Positions 37,370-44,980 of a DNA stretch of 64,000 nucleotides are shown one piece after another. The notes below the pieces were generated by a model. The model had not been told where the DNA came from and did no database searches. It saw only the letters and a program-made list of their open reading frames with translations. A program made the position numbers and the translations under genes. The stretch's first letter is position 1, and the number at the start of each line of letters is the position of its first letter. This DNA is from an uncultured Mollicutes bacterium (GTDB lineage Bacteria; Bacillota_I; Bacilli_A; Acholeplasmatales; Anaeroplasmataceae), in contig CAMELE010000005.1 of assembly GCA_945923475.1 (NCBI GenBank), forward strand, positions 1 to 64,000, in the 5' to 3' direction.

Positions 37370-38332
37370 CTACCATAATGAAGTCTTAGATACTTGACGG
37401 CTTATTGTATTCGCACCAATAACCAAGGCAAATCCAATTAAACTATTGAATATTCCCGATGCAGCACCTATACTATATTGTCCATTCAGTAGTCCTATTC
37501 TTTGCTCATAGGTCGACAGAACATCCGCCGTAACATATGTGTTTTTATTGTATAACAAGATTACTCTTTCATATCCTACCGATAGCATCTTACCAATTCT
37601 CATTATTACCATAATAATTAAGGTTGGAGCCATACCTGGAAGAGTAACATACTTTATCTCTTGCCATTTATTTCCGCCATCGACTCGGATTGCTTCATAA
37701 AGGGCAGGAGAAATTCCCATTATCGCAGCAAAATAAACAATTGAATTGTACCCGCTTTCCTTCCATATACCCGTAACAATGTATATTGGTCTGAAAAAGG
37801 CTGGGGTTTCCAAAATTCTCATGCCCGAGTCGTCAGCTATACCCATACTAATTAAAATCCTTGCAAGCACACCTGTTGTAGAAGCACCATTATATACAAG
37901 TAATATTACTATACCTGTTATAGTTACCTCAGATAGGAAGTGTGGTAAATATGTAATTGTTTGAGTTACTTTTCTAAACCAATTACTATTTATTTCACTA
38001 AAGAATAAGGCTAAAATGATGGGTATTGGAAATCCAAATAATAATCCATAAGCACTTATAATAAATGTATTTCTAAATGCTTGCCAGAAATTTACTGATT
38101 GATATCCAACAATCAAATTTGCAAAATTTTTAAAGCCGACAAAATCAGATCCCATAATTCCCTTTGTCGATTCATAATCCTTAAATGCAATTATTAAGCC
38201 TGTCATTGGTTTATATGCCCATATACCAAACCACAAAACTATTGGTAATAATAAAACATATAATTGCCAATTATGCTTTATTTTATATAATGTTTGCCTT
38301 GCTGTATTAATTTTAATCTTTTCTTTTTCCAT
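37370..38332 (-). CDS. lplB: Oligosaccharide ABC transporter permease, LplB type
   Basis: This is the partner permease of 320 residues with six helices. The EAA loop reads LYEAIRVDGGNKWQEIKYVTLP (about 220-241). The N-terminal YVLLLPIVLWFGIWAYKPM and the conserved YLPHFLSEV are typical LplB features. It is preceded 3 bases upstream by an unrecognised membrane protein gene and followed 9 bases later by the second permease. Confidence 0.92.
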   Translation of the reverse strand: MEKEKIKINTARQTLYKIKHNWQLYVLLLPIVLWFGIWAYKPMTGLIIAFKDYESTKGIMGSDFVGFKNFANLIVGYQSVNFWQAFRNTFIISAYGLLFGFPIPIILALFFSEINSNWFRKVTQTITYLPHFLSEVTITGIVILLVYNGASTTGVLARILISMGIADDSGMRILETPAFFRPIYIVTGIWKESGYNSIVYFAAIMGISPALYEAIRVDGGNKWQEIKYVTLPGMAPTLIIMVIMRIGKMLSVGYERVILLYNKNTYVTADVLSTYEQRIGLLNGQYSIGAASGIFNSLIGFALVIGANTISRQVSKTSLW

Positions 38333-38335
38333 AAA

Positions 38336-38905
38336 TTAATCCTCCTCTTGAACATGCTTGATATAGTCATCCATATTAACAACCAAGTCAGTCTTACTTT
38401 TAAACAGTAAAAGTAATATTAAACTAATAACCAATGTAAGAATTGTGCTTGTAAAGTAAGATAAAAATCCATCTAACGCTCCATTGATAATGAAGATCAT
38501 CAAACCCTTACCCAAAGCGATGAAAACAAATGATAAAACTATAAAAATTACAAAATTACTTTTTTTGTTCATTGCATCCTTCCAATTCTTATGAAAAAAC
38601 GGAATTGCTAAAATCACAAAGCAATTTGCAACGACATAATACAATATGCCATGTGGAATAGTCATTGGGGTCTCACTTAGTATTTTAAACTGGTTTAATA
38701 TCAGTGCAACAACTCCACTGACAATTGCAGGAGCAATTCCTGCATATTTCCACCTAACCATCGAAATAATTATAATCATTACTGAAAATGACATATAAAA
38801 CCCGGAACTAAAAATCTTAAACATAAAAATACTTAAGAATTCAGCAATGCCTGCTAAAATGGAAAAAATTAATAAATCGAGAAACATAAACTTTGATTTT
38901 TCCAT
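38336..38905 (-). CDS. Multi-pass membrane protein heading the uronate operon
   Basis: This is a 189-residue protein with five or six membrane helices, and the first gene behind the LacI-type operator. The pattern of short helices with small residues and a loop such as MVRWKYAGIAPAIVSG recalls ECF S components, but no family-defining motif is visible, so I leave it unnamed. AGGAGG precedes ATG 38905. Its place at the operon head suggests a role in uptake or sensing of the substrate. Confidence 0.6.
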   Translation of the reverse strand: MEKSKFMFLDLLIFSILAGIAEFLSIFMFKIFSSGFYMSFSVMIIIISMVRWKYAGIAPAIVSGVVALILNQFKILSETPMTIPHGILYYVVANCFVILAIPFFHKNWKDAMNKKSNFVIFIVLSFVFIALGKGLMIFIINGALDGFLSYFTSTILTLVISLILLLLFKSKTDLVVNMDDYIKHVQEED

Positions 38906-38951
38906 AAAATGCTCCTCCTAATGCTTTTCAAGGATTACCTTATCCACTATT

Positions 38952-38980
38952 ATGATAGCGTTTACTGAAACCGATGTCAA
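38952..38980 (-). promoter_or_regulatory. Promoter and LacI-type operator for the uronate operon
   Basis: On the minus strand TTGACA (38975-38980) and TATCAT (38952-38957) are 17 bases apart. The + strand sequence GAAACCGATGTC (38967-38978) lies in the spacer and overlaps the -35 box. It differs at one base from the perfect-form palindrome upstream of the GH105 gene. A LacI protein bound here would block the polymerase. Confidence 0.75.
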
Positions 38981-39028
38981 TAGATAATTTAAAAAAAATT
39001 TTTTTTATGTTTTTTTACGCCTTATGCC

Positions 39029-39056
39029 TTGACATCCAGTGAATTTTATGTAGAAT
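39029..39056 (+). promoter_or_regulatory. Promoter for the SGNH hydrolase gene
   Basis: TTGACA (39029-39034) and TAGAAT (39051-39056) are 16 bases apart, followed by AGAGGTGAG before ATG 39075. It is divergent from the uronate operon promoter and about 50 bases from its operator, so shared control is possible. Confidence 0.7.
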
Positions 39057-39074
39057 GAAATTAGAGGTGAGCTT

Positions 39075-40034
39075 ATGTTTAAAATAATTAATGGAAGCCT
39101 AATTAATAATAGACTTGCAAGATTCGATGACAGTCTAATACCAAAATTAGGATACGAAAATCATATAGGAGGTCAAGAAAAGGCATTATGTGCTACGGGA
39201 ATAGAAATAAGAATCGTTTTAAATAAGCCAGAATTAAATTTTAAATTCCATAGTAATGCTCCGGGTAAGCTTGTATTATATATTGGATCATACTCAATCG
39301 AGGAAAAAAATGTTAACGTAGGATTAAACGAATTCAAAATATGTCTTCATGATAGATACGTTTCTTATAATCCTAAGCCCTCAAGTGATTATCCAAATAA
39401 TATGTTTAGAATTATTTTTGGGAAAGGATACCAGGTCACAGATTTTGAAATAGATGATAGAGATTCTATAGATTTTTCCTTAGATAAGCCAAAAATGGTA
39501 GCTTATGGTTCTTCTTTTACAGAGGGAGTTGGAGCTTTTAGTTATGAATATTCATATATAAACATTCTTAAAAATATCTTAAATATAGATATTTTAAATA
39601 AGGCTCTTTCTGGTAATTGCTTATGTGAACTCGAAATGGCAGAATACCTTAAAGGCATTGATACTGATTGTTATTTACTTGAGTTAGGAATGAATATGCG
39701 GGGAATGATGGATGAAAAAGAGTTTTCAAAAAGAGTTTCTGCTTTTTTAAACGTGTTAGTTTCTACAAATAAAAAAATATTTATCATTTCATCAGTTGAT
39801 TTTTTCAAAGAAAAATACCAAATATATAAGGAACAAGATCCTTATTACGAAAGAAACATTCTATATTCAAACGTTCTTCATGATATTGCTAAAAAGTACA
39901 ATATACCATTAATCCCTTTAAGTGATTTACTTGATAGCTATAGTGATATCTCATCAGATATGCTACATCCTAGTGCATATGGACATCTAAAACTCGGATT
40001 AAATTTAGCAAAAATTCTAAAAGATTTTATTTAA
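39075..40034 (+). CDS. SGNH/GDSL-type carbohydrate esterase
   Basis: This is a predicted hydrolase of the SGNH fold, probably a deacetylase of polysaccharide fragments. The N-terminal 135 residues look like a beta-sandwich. The nucleophile block is YGSSFTEG with Ser147, block II is ALSGN, block III ELGMN, and the catalytic pair is Asp295/His298 in DMLHP. There is no signal peptide, so it acts in the cytoplasm. Its position opposite the uronate operon and before the GH105 gene suggests that the imported oligosaccharide carries acyl groups. Confidence 0.78.
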   Translation: MFKIINGSLINNRLARFDDSLIPKLGYENHIGGQEKALCATGIEIRIVLNKPELNFKFHSNAPGKLVLYIGSYSIEEKNVNVGLNEFKICLHDRYVSYNPKPSSDYPNNMFRIIFGKGYQVTDFEIDDRDSIDFSLDKPKMVAYGSSFTEGVGAFSYEYSYINILKNILNIDILNKALSGNCLCELEMAEYLKGIDTDCYLLELGMNMRGMMDEKEFSKRVSAFLNVLVSTNKKIFIISSVDFFKEKYQIYKEQDPYYERNILYSNVLHDIAKKYNIPLIPLSDLLDSYSDISSDMLHPSAYGHLKLGLNLAKILKDFI

Positions 40035-40125
40035 TTACTTTACAGTTTGGTTGCTAATTTAAGCTTTTTTTTAAGCATAATGCAGAAACCGATTTCACAA
40101 AAAATATTTTATAGCGAGGTACAAA
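40035..40125 (+). promoter_or_regulatory. GH105 upstream region with LacI-type operator
   Basis: The palindrome GAAACCGATTTC at 40085-40096 (reverse complement GAAATCGGTTTC) lies 30 bases before ATG 40126. A GAGGT ribosome binding site follows. The -10 and -35 boxes are not clear. The operator shares 11 of 12 bases with the one before the 38905 gene. Confidence 0.65.
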
Positions 40126-41304
40126 ATGAAACAAGAAATAAAAAACAAAATTGATAATTATATCGAATATTTACTAAAGAATTCCACAATTGAAAAGCCA
40201 ATTTGGAATCAAGAGGTTCTAATTGGATTAAAGAAACCAGGCTGGACTTATATTGATGGTTGTATGATGGTAGCTCTTGATAAGTTATACCAGCATAATA
40301 AAGATGAAAATTTATTTAACTATATTGAAAGCTTCTTTTCTCCACTTGTTAAAGATGATGGCAGAGTTGATTTATACTTTTATAACAACTATAACACTTA
40401 TACAACAACAGGATACGATTCTGATACCTGTAATATGGCTAAGGTGTTATTCACTTTATATGAAAAAACAAATAATGAAAAATACCGTCGTAGCATTGAT
40501 TTCTTTATGAATGAGCAATTGAGAAAAATTCCACGTATTAGAGGTAATTTTTGGCATAAAATTAAATATTACAATCAAATTTGGCTTGATGGTCTATATA
40601 TGATTCTTCCATTTTATGCTATGTATACAAAAAAATACGAAGACTCAATGGGCTTCTATGACATTGTATATCAGCTTGAAAATGCTGGCGATTTAACATG
40701 GGATGAAACAAGATCCTTAAACGTTCACGGCTATGATGGACAATATATCGATAAAGACAAAATTATGCCATGGGCTAATCCAACTAATGGTCAATCGTCT
40801 GTTGTATGGCTTAGAGCAAATGGATGGTATATTATGGCTTTAGTAGATGTTTATGAAATAATTGATGATTTAATATTAAAAAACATAATAAAAAATAGAA
40901 TTATCAAAGTGGTAGATGGCTTGCTTAAGTACATTGATAATGATTCTCATATGTTTTATCAGGTTGTAGATGAAGGATCTCGTGATGGAAATTATTTAGA
41001 AACATCAGGTAGCTTAATGATAGCATATAGTATTTTAAAAGCTTGTAGATTAAATGCACTTGACTCCTCATATAAACAAACTGGACTTGATATCTTCTAT
41101 GGCACAATAGATAAATATTTCTATTACAATGATGGACACTATAATCTTGGAGGTATTTGCTTAGGTGCAGGACTTTCGGCTAATCGTGATGACAAAAACG
41201 CTGGTTCTTATCAAATGTATATTGATAGAGCTGTTGTAGAAAATGATGGAAAAGGTATTTCACCATTGATTTTAGCATATGTTGAGGCATTAAAAGCTGA
41301 ATAA
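40126..41304 (+). CDS. GH105 family unsaturated uronyl hydrolase
   Basis: This enzyme removes an unsaturated hexenuronate from oligosaccharides, as in B. subtilis YteR. Asp155 in IWLDGLYM corresponds to the YteR catalytic Asp. Conserved GYDSDTCNMA and the C-terminal GSYQMYIDRAVVENDGKG are typical. At 392 residues it is full length and lacks a signal peptide. GH105 members act on rhamnogalacturonan, ulvan or glucuronan-type fragments, while the GH88 gene of this locus prefers glycosaminoglycan-like links. The two together imply more than one linkage type. Confidence 0.88.
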   Translation: MKQEIKNKIDNYIEYLLKNSTIEKPIWNQEVLIGLKKPGWTYIDGCMMVALDKLYQHNKDENLFNYIESFFSPLVKDDGRVDLYFYNNYNTYTTTGYDSDTCNMAKVLFTLYEKTNNEKYRRSIDFFMNEQLRKIPRIRGNFWHKIKYYNQIWLDGLYMILPFYAMYTKKYEDSMGFYDIVYQLENAGDLTWDETRSLNVHGYDGQYIDKDKIMPWANPTNGQSSVVWLRANGWYIMALVDVYEIIDDLILKNIIKNRIIKVVDGLLKYIDNDSHMFYQVVDEGSRDGNYLETSGSLMIAYSILKACRLNALDSSYKQTGLDIFYGTIDKYFYYNDGHYNLGGICLGAGLSANRDDKNAGSYQMYIDRAVVENDGKGISPLILAYVEALKAE

Positions 41305-41334
41305 CAATTTTTACCAAAAATATTTCACTATGTA

Positions 41335-41374
41335 TTTACCGTTTTTAAAAAAAAGTTTATAATAAATCGGTAGG
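41335..41374 (+). promoter_or_regulatory. Promoter and possible autoregulatory half-operator of lacI
   Basis: TTTACC (41335-41340) and TATAAT (41358-41363) have a 17-base spacer. AAATCGGT (about 41364-41371), at the expected transcript start, equals one half of the GAAATCGGTTTC operator, which suggests weak self-control. Confidence 0.6.
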
Positions 41375-41386
41375 GTTGGTGATAGA

Positions 41387-42370
41387 ATGACAATATATGA
41401 TATCGCAAAGGAAGCTAAAACTTCTCCCGCTTCTGTCTCAAGATATTTAAACAATATCAAAATCAAGGAAGAAACTAGGAAGAGAATAGAGGCTGTTTTA
41501 AAAAAATATAATTTTACACCGAGCGCTGTTGCAAGAGGCCTTGCATCTAATAGCTCGAAAACCATTGGAGTTATATTAATTGATATCCGACTACCCCATT
41601 ATGCTAATACTGCTTATTTCTTAGAAAACGAATTTCGTCAAATAGGATATAATATAATTATATGCAATACCCATGGGAGCATGGAAGAAACAAAAGCATC
41701 TATCAATAACTTACTATCTTATCATGTAGATGGAATTTGCTTTTTCGGTTCTGTTTTTGATAGATTAAACGAAAATTTAGAAATTTTAAATTTACTTAAA
41801 AACATTCCAATTATCACGTTAAACTTTTGCTTAAGTGTTCCAAACTCATATAGTTTAATGATTGCAGATGCATATGGTGTTGAAATTAGTGTTGAGCACT
41901 TATATAACAAGCATAGAAAAAATATATTTTTAATATATGATTCAGACACAACAAGCTCTAATGAAAAGATAAAAGGATTTAAACAGGTTATGCAAAGACT
42001 ATCTCTTAATTGGGAAAATCATATTATTAAAGTAATGCCTGGAGTTGAGGGTGGATACACTGTTTTAGAAAAACTGTTAAATTCGGATCAAGAATTTGAT
42101 GGAATTGTATGTGCCGAGGATACAATAGCCGTAGGAGTAGTTAACTCACTACAGGATGGTGGCTATGTTGTTGGCAAGGATGTTGACGTAATTGGATTTA
42201 ACAATAGTGTTTATGCAAAAATAACTATGCCTAATCTTACAAGTGTTGATACTCAAGCTGAGTATCAAGCACATATGGTAGCCCAAATGCTCCAAAGCTT
42301 AATATCAAGTAGTACTCCTATCTCCTCTATGACATATAAGCCAAATTTAGTCGTAAGAGAAAGCGCATAA
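41387..42370 (+). CDS. LacI family transcriptional regulator
   Basis: This is a DNA-binding repressor of 327 residues. The N-terminal helix-turn-helix (MTIYDIAKEAKTSPASVSRYL) and hinge helix are followed by a periplasmic-binding-protein-type sensor domain. The recognition helix is almost identical to that of the 43852-44835 protein, while the sensor domains differ more. It probably controls the uronate genes through the GAAACCGATTTC sites and responds to an intermediate of the pathway. The terminator at 42375 ends its transcript. Confidence 0.9.
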   Translation: MTIYDIAKEAKTSPASVSRYLNNIKIKEETRKRIEAVLKKYNFTPSAVARGLASNSSKTIGVILIDIRLPHYANTAYFLENEFRQIGYNIIICNTHGSMEETKASINNLLSYHVDGICFFGSVFDRLNENLEILNLLKNIPIITLNFCLSVPNSYSLMIADAYGVEISVEHLYNKHRKNIFLIYDSDTTSSNEKIKGFKQVMQRLSLNWENHIIKVMPGVEGGYTVLEKLLNSDQEFDGIVCAEDTIAVGVVNSLQDGGYVVGKDVDVIGFNNSVYAKITMPNLTSVDTQAEYQAHMVAQMLQSLISSSTPISSMTYKPNLVVRESA

Positions 42371-42374
42371 GTAA

Positions 42375-42408
42375 GGAAAGAGATTAAACATCTCTTTTCT
42401 TTTTTTTA
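42375..42408 (+). terminator. Terminator after lacI
   Basis: AAAGAGAT pairs with ATCTCTTT around a TAAAC loop and is followed by TCTTTTTTTT. Confidence 0.85.
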
Positions 42409-42511
42409 TTTAAGATTTAATCTTTTCTAACCAATTTAATTTAGCAAAATATAAAAAAGTCAGGATTAAATTGAACTAGTCAATAGTTCGTAGACACAAA
42501 AAAAGTAATAT

Positions 42512-43372
42512 TTAATTAAATGAGAGCTCAGTACGATATTGTACTGGGCTTTTATACTGTAATGAGTAAGCTAAACGTTCATTGTTATAGTATTTAATGT
42601 ATTCTTTAACTGTTTTATATACATCATCAGTTTTATATAAATTATAGTCAACCGCCATTTCTTCCTTTATCCAACCATTTAATGCTTCAATTATTGGATT
42701 ATCTGTTGGAGTTCCTACTCGACTCATGGAGCGTTTAATGTTATAATCTTTATGTGTATTAGCGAATACCGCTGTGGAGTATATAACACCTTGATCGGAG
42801 TGGACAATCGTCTCAAGGTCTTTATACCCTCTTTTTATTTTCTCTTTTAGGAGTTTTCTAAGAGCTCTAATATGATTTGCCGGATTAGATCCATGTTTAC
42901 TTTTGGCTAAATCATAAGCTACTATTTCATTATTAAATGTATCTATATACAAAGTTAAATCATACGCTTGATTATGATTATAGAATATAGTTGTATCTGT
43001 AACTATAATTTCAAATGGGCGTGTAGCGTTCCAGTTATTCCATATAATATTAGGATATTTAATACTTTCTTCACCTGCTTTAGGATATGGAAGTTTTCTT
43101 GCTTTAGAATGTATTTTTAGTGTTTTACAACACTTATGGCATAAATTATTGGAGAAACTCCAACCAGTATCCTTTCTTATTTCAGCAGCAATATGTCTGT
43201 ATCCCCAAGATTTATGTTTATTATGATATTCTTTTATCATATTACATAGTAATATTCTATCGTTTTGGTACCTATTTAAGGTGCCTTTTCTTTTTAACCA
43301 TTTATAATATCCTGAACGTGATAATCCCATTGTTATACATAGTGATTCAATATTAAATTCCATGCTTAACAT
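42512..43372 (-). CDS. IS3 family transposase OrfB
   Basis: This is the catalytic half of the IS150-type transposase, 286 residues in this frame. An HTH_21-type N-terminal part (SGYYKWLKRKG...SWGYRHIAAEIRK) precedes an rve integrase core. The DDE triad is visible as Asp in IVTDTTIF, Asp in VHSDQG, and Glu in DNPIIEALNGWIKEE. It is normally made as an OrfAB fusion by -1 frameshifting. The frame stays open upstream (EFEIIEMLSMEFNIES), in agreement with that. The core looks intact. Confidence 0.9.
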   Translation of the reverse strand: MLSMEFNIESLCITMGLSRSGYYKWLKRKGTLNRYQNDRILLCNMIKEYHNKHKSWGYRHIAAEIRKDTGWSFSNNLCHKCCKTLKIHSKARKLPYPKAGEESIKYPNIIWNNWNATRPFEIIVTDTTIFYNHNQAYDLTLYIDTFNNEIVAYDLAKSKHGSNPANHIRALRKLLKEKIKRGYKDLETIVHSDQGVIYSTAVFANTHKDYNIKRSMSRVGTPTDNPIIEALNGWIKEEMAVDYNLYKTDDVYKTVKEYIKYYNNERLAYSLQYKSPVQYRTELSFN

Positions 43373-43377
43373 TTCGA

Positions 43378-43665
43378 TTATTTCGAATTCTTTTTGCTTG
43401 ATTTCTTTTGTTTTGCCTGATCCGCCTCCTTCGATGTATATCCTTTTTTTAATCGTTCATTCTCGATTCTTAATTTCATATTTTCGTATTCTAGTTGCTC
43501 AGTATATGATAACTCTTTTCTTGCTTGATACTTTAGTAATGGATTACCTTGCTTGCGTTTAATCTCTAAAGCTTCAATTCCACCATTATTAAACTTTATA
43601 ACCCAGTTTTTAATCATACCTTGTGATATTCCTAAGTCAGTTGCTCTTTGATTTCCAGAAATCAA
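43378..43665 (-). CDS. IS3 family OrfA (start unclear)
   Basis: This is the helix-turn-helix and leucine-zipper-like half of the transposase. The frame shown begins at a TTG. The coding sequence clearly extends upstream (RGGENRTWTAEEKYEVIKP, to about 43740), where a GGAGG site lies inside it, but no ATG, GTG or TTG occurs between that part and an in-frame TAA. The original start may be mutated. The 3' end contains the A-rich AGCAAAAAG that fits a -1 frameshift into orfB. Confidence 0.75.
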   Translation of the reverse strand: MISGNQRATDLGISQGMIKNWVIKFNNGGIEALEIKRKQGNPLLKYQARKELSYTEQLEYENMKLRIENERLKKGYTSKEADQAKQKKSSKKNSK

Positions 43666-43735
43666 ACCGTCAATAATGGGTTTAATTACCTCATACTTTT
43701 CTTCAGCAGTCCATGTTCTATTTTCACCTCCGCGT

Positions 43736-43751
43736 TTCTTCCTAGGAAGAA
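43736..43751. repeat. 16-bp perfect palindrome in the IS orfA region
   Basis: TTCTTCCTAGGAAGAA is a perfect palindrome near the 5' end of orfA and upstream of its first conserved codons. It may affect translation or transposase binding, but it may equally be chance. Confidence 0.4.
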
Positions 43752-43851
43752 GTATATATTAATTATAAATAGAAAAAAGATGTTTATAAACACAATTGTT
43801 TTTTTGTGTCTACAAACATCTTATCATTTCAATTAAATCCCAACTTATATT

Positions 43852-44835
43852 TTACGCTGATTTTCTTAAAACCAATTCCGGTTTAATTGTTATTGTTTCA
43901 ACACTTTTTGAATTCTTAATGCAATTATCTAGCATTTCAGAAAGTAGTTCTGCTTGTAATTTCGGCTTTGTATCAACTGTAGTTAATGATGGCTGTGTCA
44001 TTGATGAATACAATGTATTATTAAATCCTATAACATCCACATCAACTCCAACGCTGTAACCAAGTGCCTTTAAGCTGTTTATTACCCCAACAGCTAAAAC
44101 ATCTTCAATACATATTATTGCATCAAATTCACAAGCCATTTTTTTTAGCGTTTTAACTGCAGCAGTTCCACCATCTATTCCCGAAAATACTCTAATAATA
44201 TTCTTATCTGAATATATTCCATATCGCGATAAGGCTTCTTTAAAGCCTGCTATTTTATTTAATGCACTATCTGTATAAGAATCAACAACTAAATATATAT
44301 TTCTTCTTCCCTTTTCATATAAATACTTTACAGAAAGCTCACACCCATATTTATCGTCAGATAGTAAGCTATAGGCATTAGGTAAATTTAATTGTCCGTT
44401 TGCACATACAACAGGAATTCGTTTTAGCATATTCATTATTTCGTTATCTTCATTGAATTGATTAAAAATTGATCCGATCAATGCTATACCTGCAACATTG
44501 TATGACAAAAGATTTCTAATGTATTCGGCACTTCTTTCAAAATGATCTGCTATATTAAAAATAATAATTCTATAGCCACGTTTTCTAAATTCTTGTTCAA
44601 AAGTATATGCAGTATTAGCATAGTGATTATTTCTAATGTCAATTGTAATAATCCCAATTGTTCTCATACTTTTAGAAACCAATCCCCTAGCTAAAGGATT
44701 TGGCTTAAAATTATATTTTTTTAAAACAGCCTCTATTCTTTTCTTAGTTTCTTCTTTAATTTTTACATTGTTTAAATATCTTGAAACCGACGAAGGCGAT
44801 GTTTTGGCTTCTTTTGCTATTTCATAAATTGTCAT
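43852..44835 (-). CDS. LacI family transcriptional regulator
   Basis: This is a second LacI-type repressor of 327 residues from ATG 44835 (MTIYEIAKEAKTSPSSVSRYL). GAGGTG precedes this ATG, and a GTG at 44844 lies within that site. Its helix-turn-helix and hinge closely match the 41387-42370 protein, so both may recognise the same operator, while the effector domains have diverged (for example CANGQLNLPNAYSLL against LNFCLSVPNSYSLM). The two genes converge on the IS element. Confidence 0.9.
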   Translation of the reverse strand: MTIYEIAKEAKTSPSSVSRYLNNVKIKEETKKRIEAVLKKYNFKPNPLARGLVSKSMRTIGIITIDIRNNHYANTAYTFEQEFRKRGYRIIIFNIADHFERSAEYIRNLLSYNVAGIALIGSIFNQFNEDNEIMNMLKRIPVVCANGQLNLPNAYSLLSDDKYGCELSVKYLYEKGRRNIYLVVDSYTDSALNKIAGFKEALSRYGIYSDKNIIRVFSGIDGGTAAVKTLKKMACEFDAIICIEDVLAVGVINSLKALGYSVGVDVDVIGFNNTLYSSMTQPSLTTVDTKPKLQAELLSEMLDNCIKNSKSVETITIKPELVLRKSA

Positions 44836-44904
44836 ATCGCTCACCTCGCAATTATAGTTATTCTCTATATAAATATTAGCACATTTTTGAAATAAATAAA
44901 ATAC

Positions 44905-44976
44905 TAAGCCTAGGGAACTAGCTATTTCTTCATCTTTATATTCACCAGCATGACCGCATCTAAAAGTATGTGTATG
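44905..44976 (-). pseudogene. Fragment of a PHP-domain (histidinol-phosphatase type) gene
   Basis: A 24-codon frame on the minus strand begins with HTHTFRCGHA and continues with GEYKDEEIASSLGL. This is the N-terminal metal-binding motif of PHP-family phosphatases. A TAG stop lies directly before the first His, and everything after LGL is unrelated. It is a truncated relic between the MATE gene and the LacI gene. Confidence 0.55.
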
Positions 44977-44980
44977 CTAA

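Larger units (their letters stand above)
42486..43817 (-). mobile_element. IS3 family (IS150-like) insertion sequence
   Basis: An element of about 1.33 kb carries overlapping-frame orfA and orfB. Imperfect 19-bp terminal inverted repeats (GTTYGTAGACACAAAAAAA) lie at 42486-42504 and 43799-43817, with one C/T difference. No clear target duplication can be seen, so the exact ends may be off by a few bases. It sits in the gap between two convergent LacI genes, 35 bases from the stop of one. Confidence 0.85.

Noticed and set aside
42486-43817. Idea that the IS element disrupts a regulator gene
   Set aside because: Both LacI genes have intact lengths, C termini and stop codons outside the element. 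The IS lies in the spacer between them.
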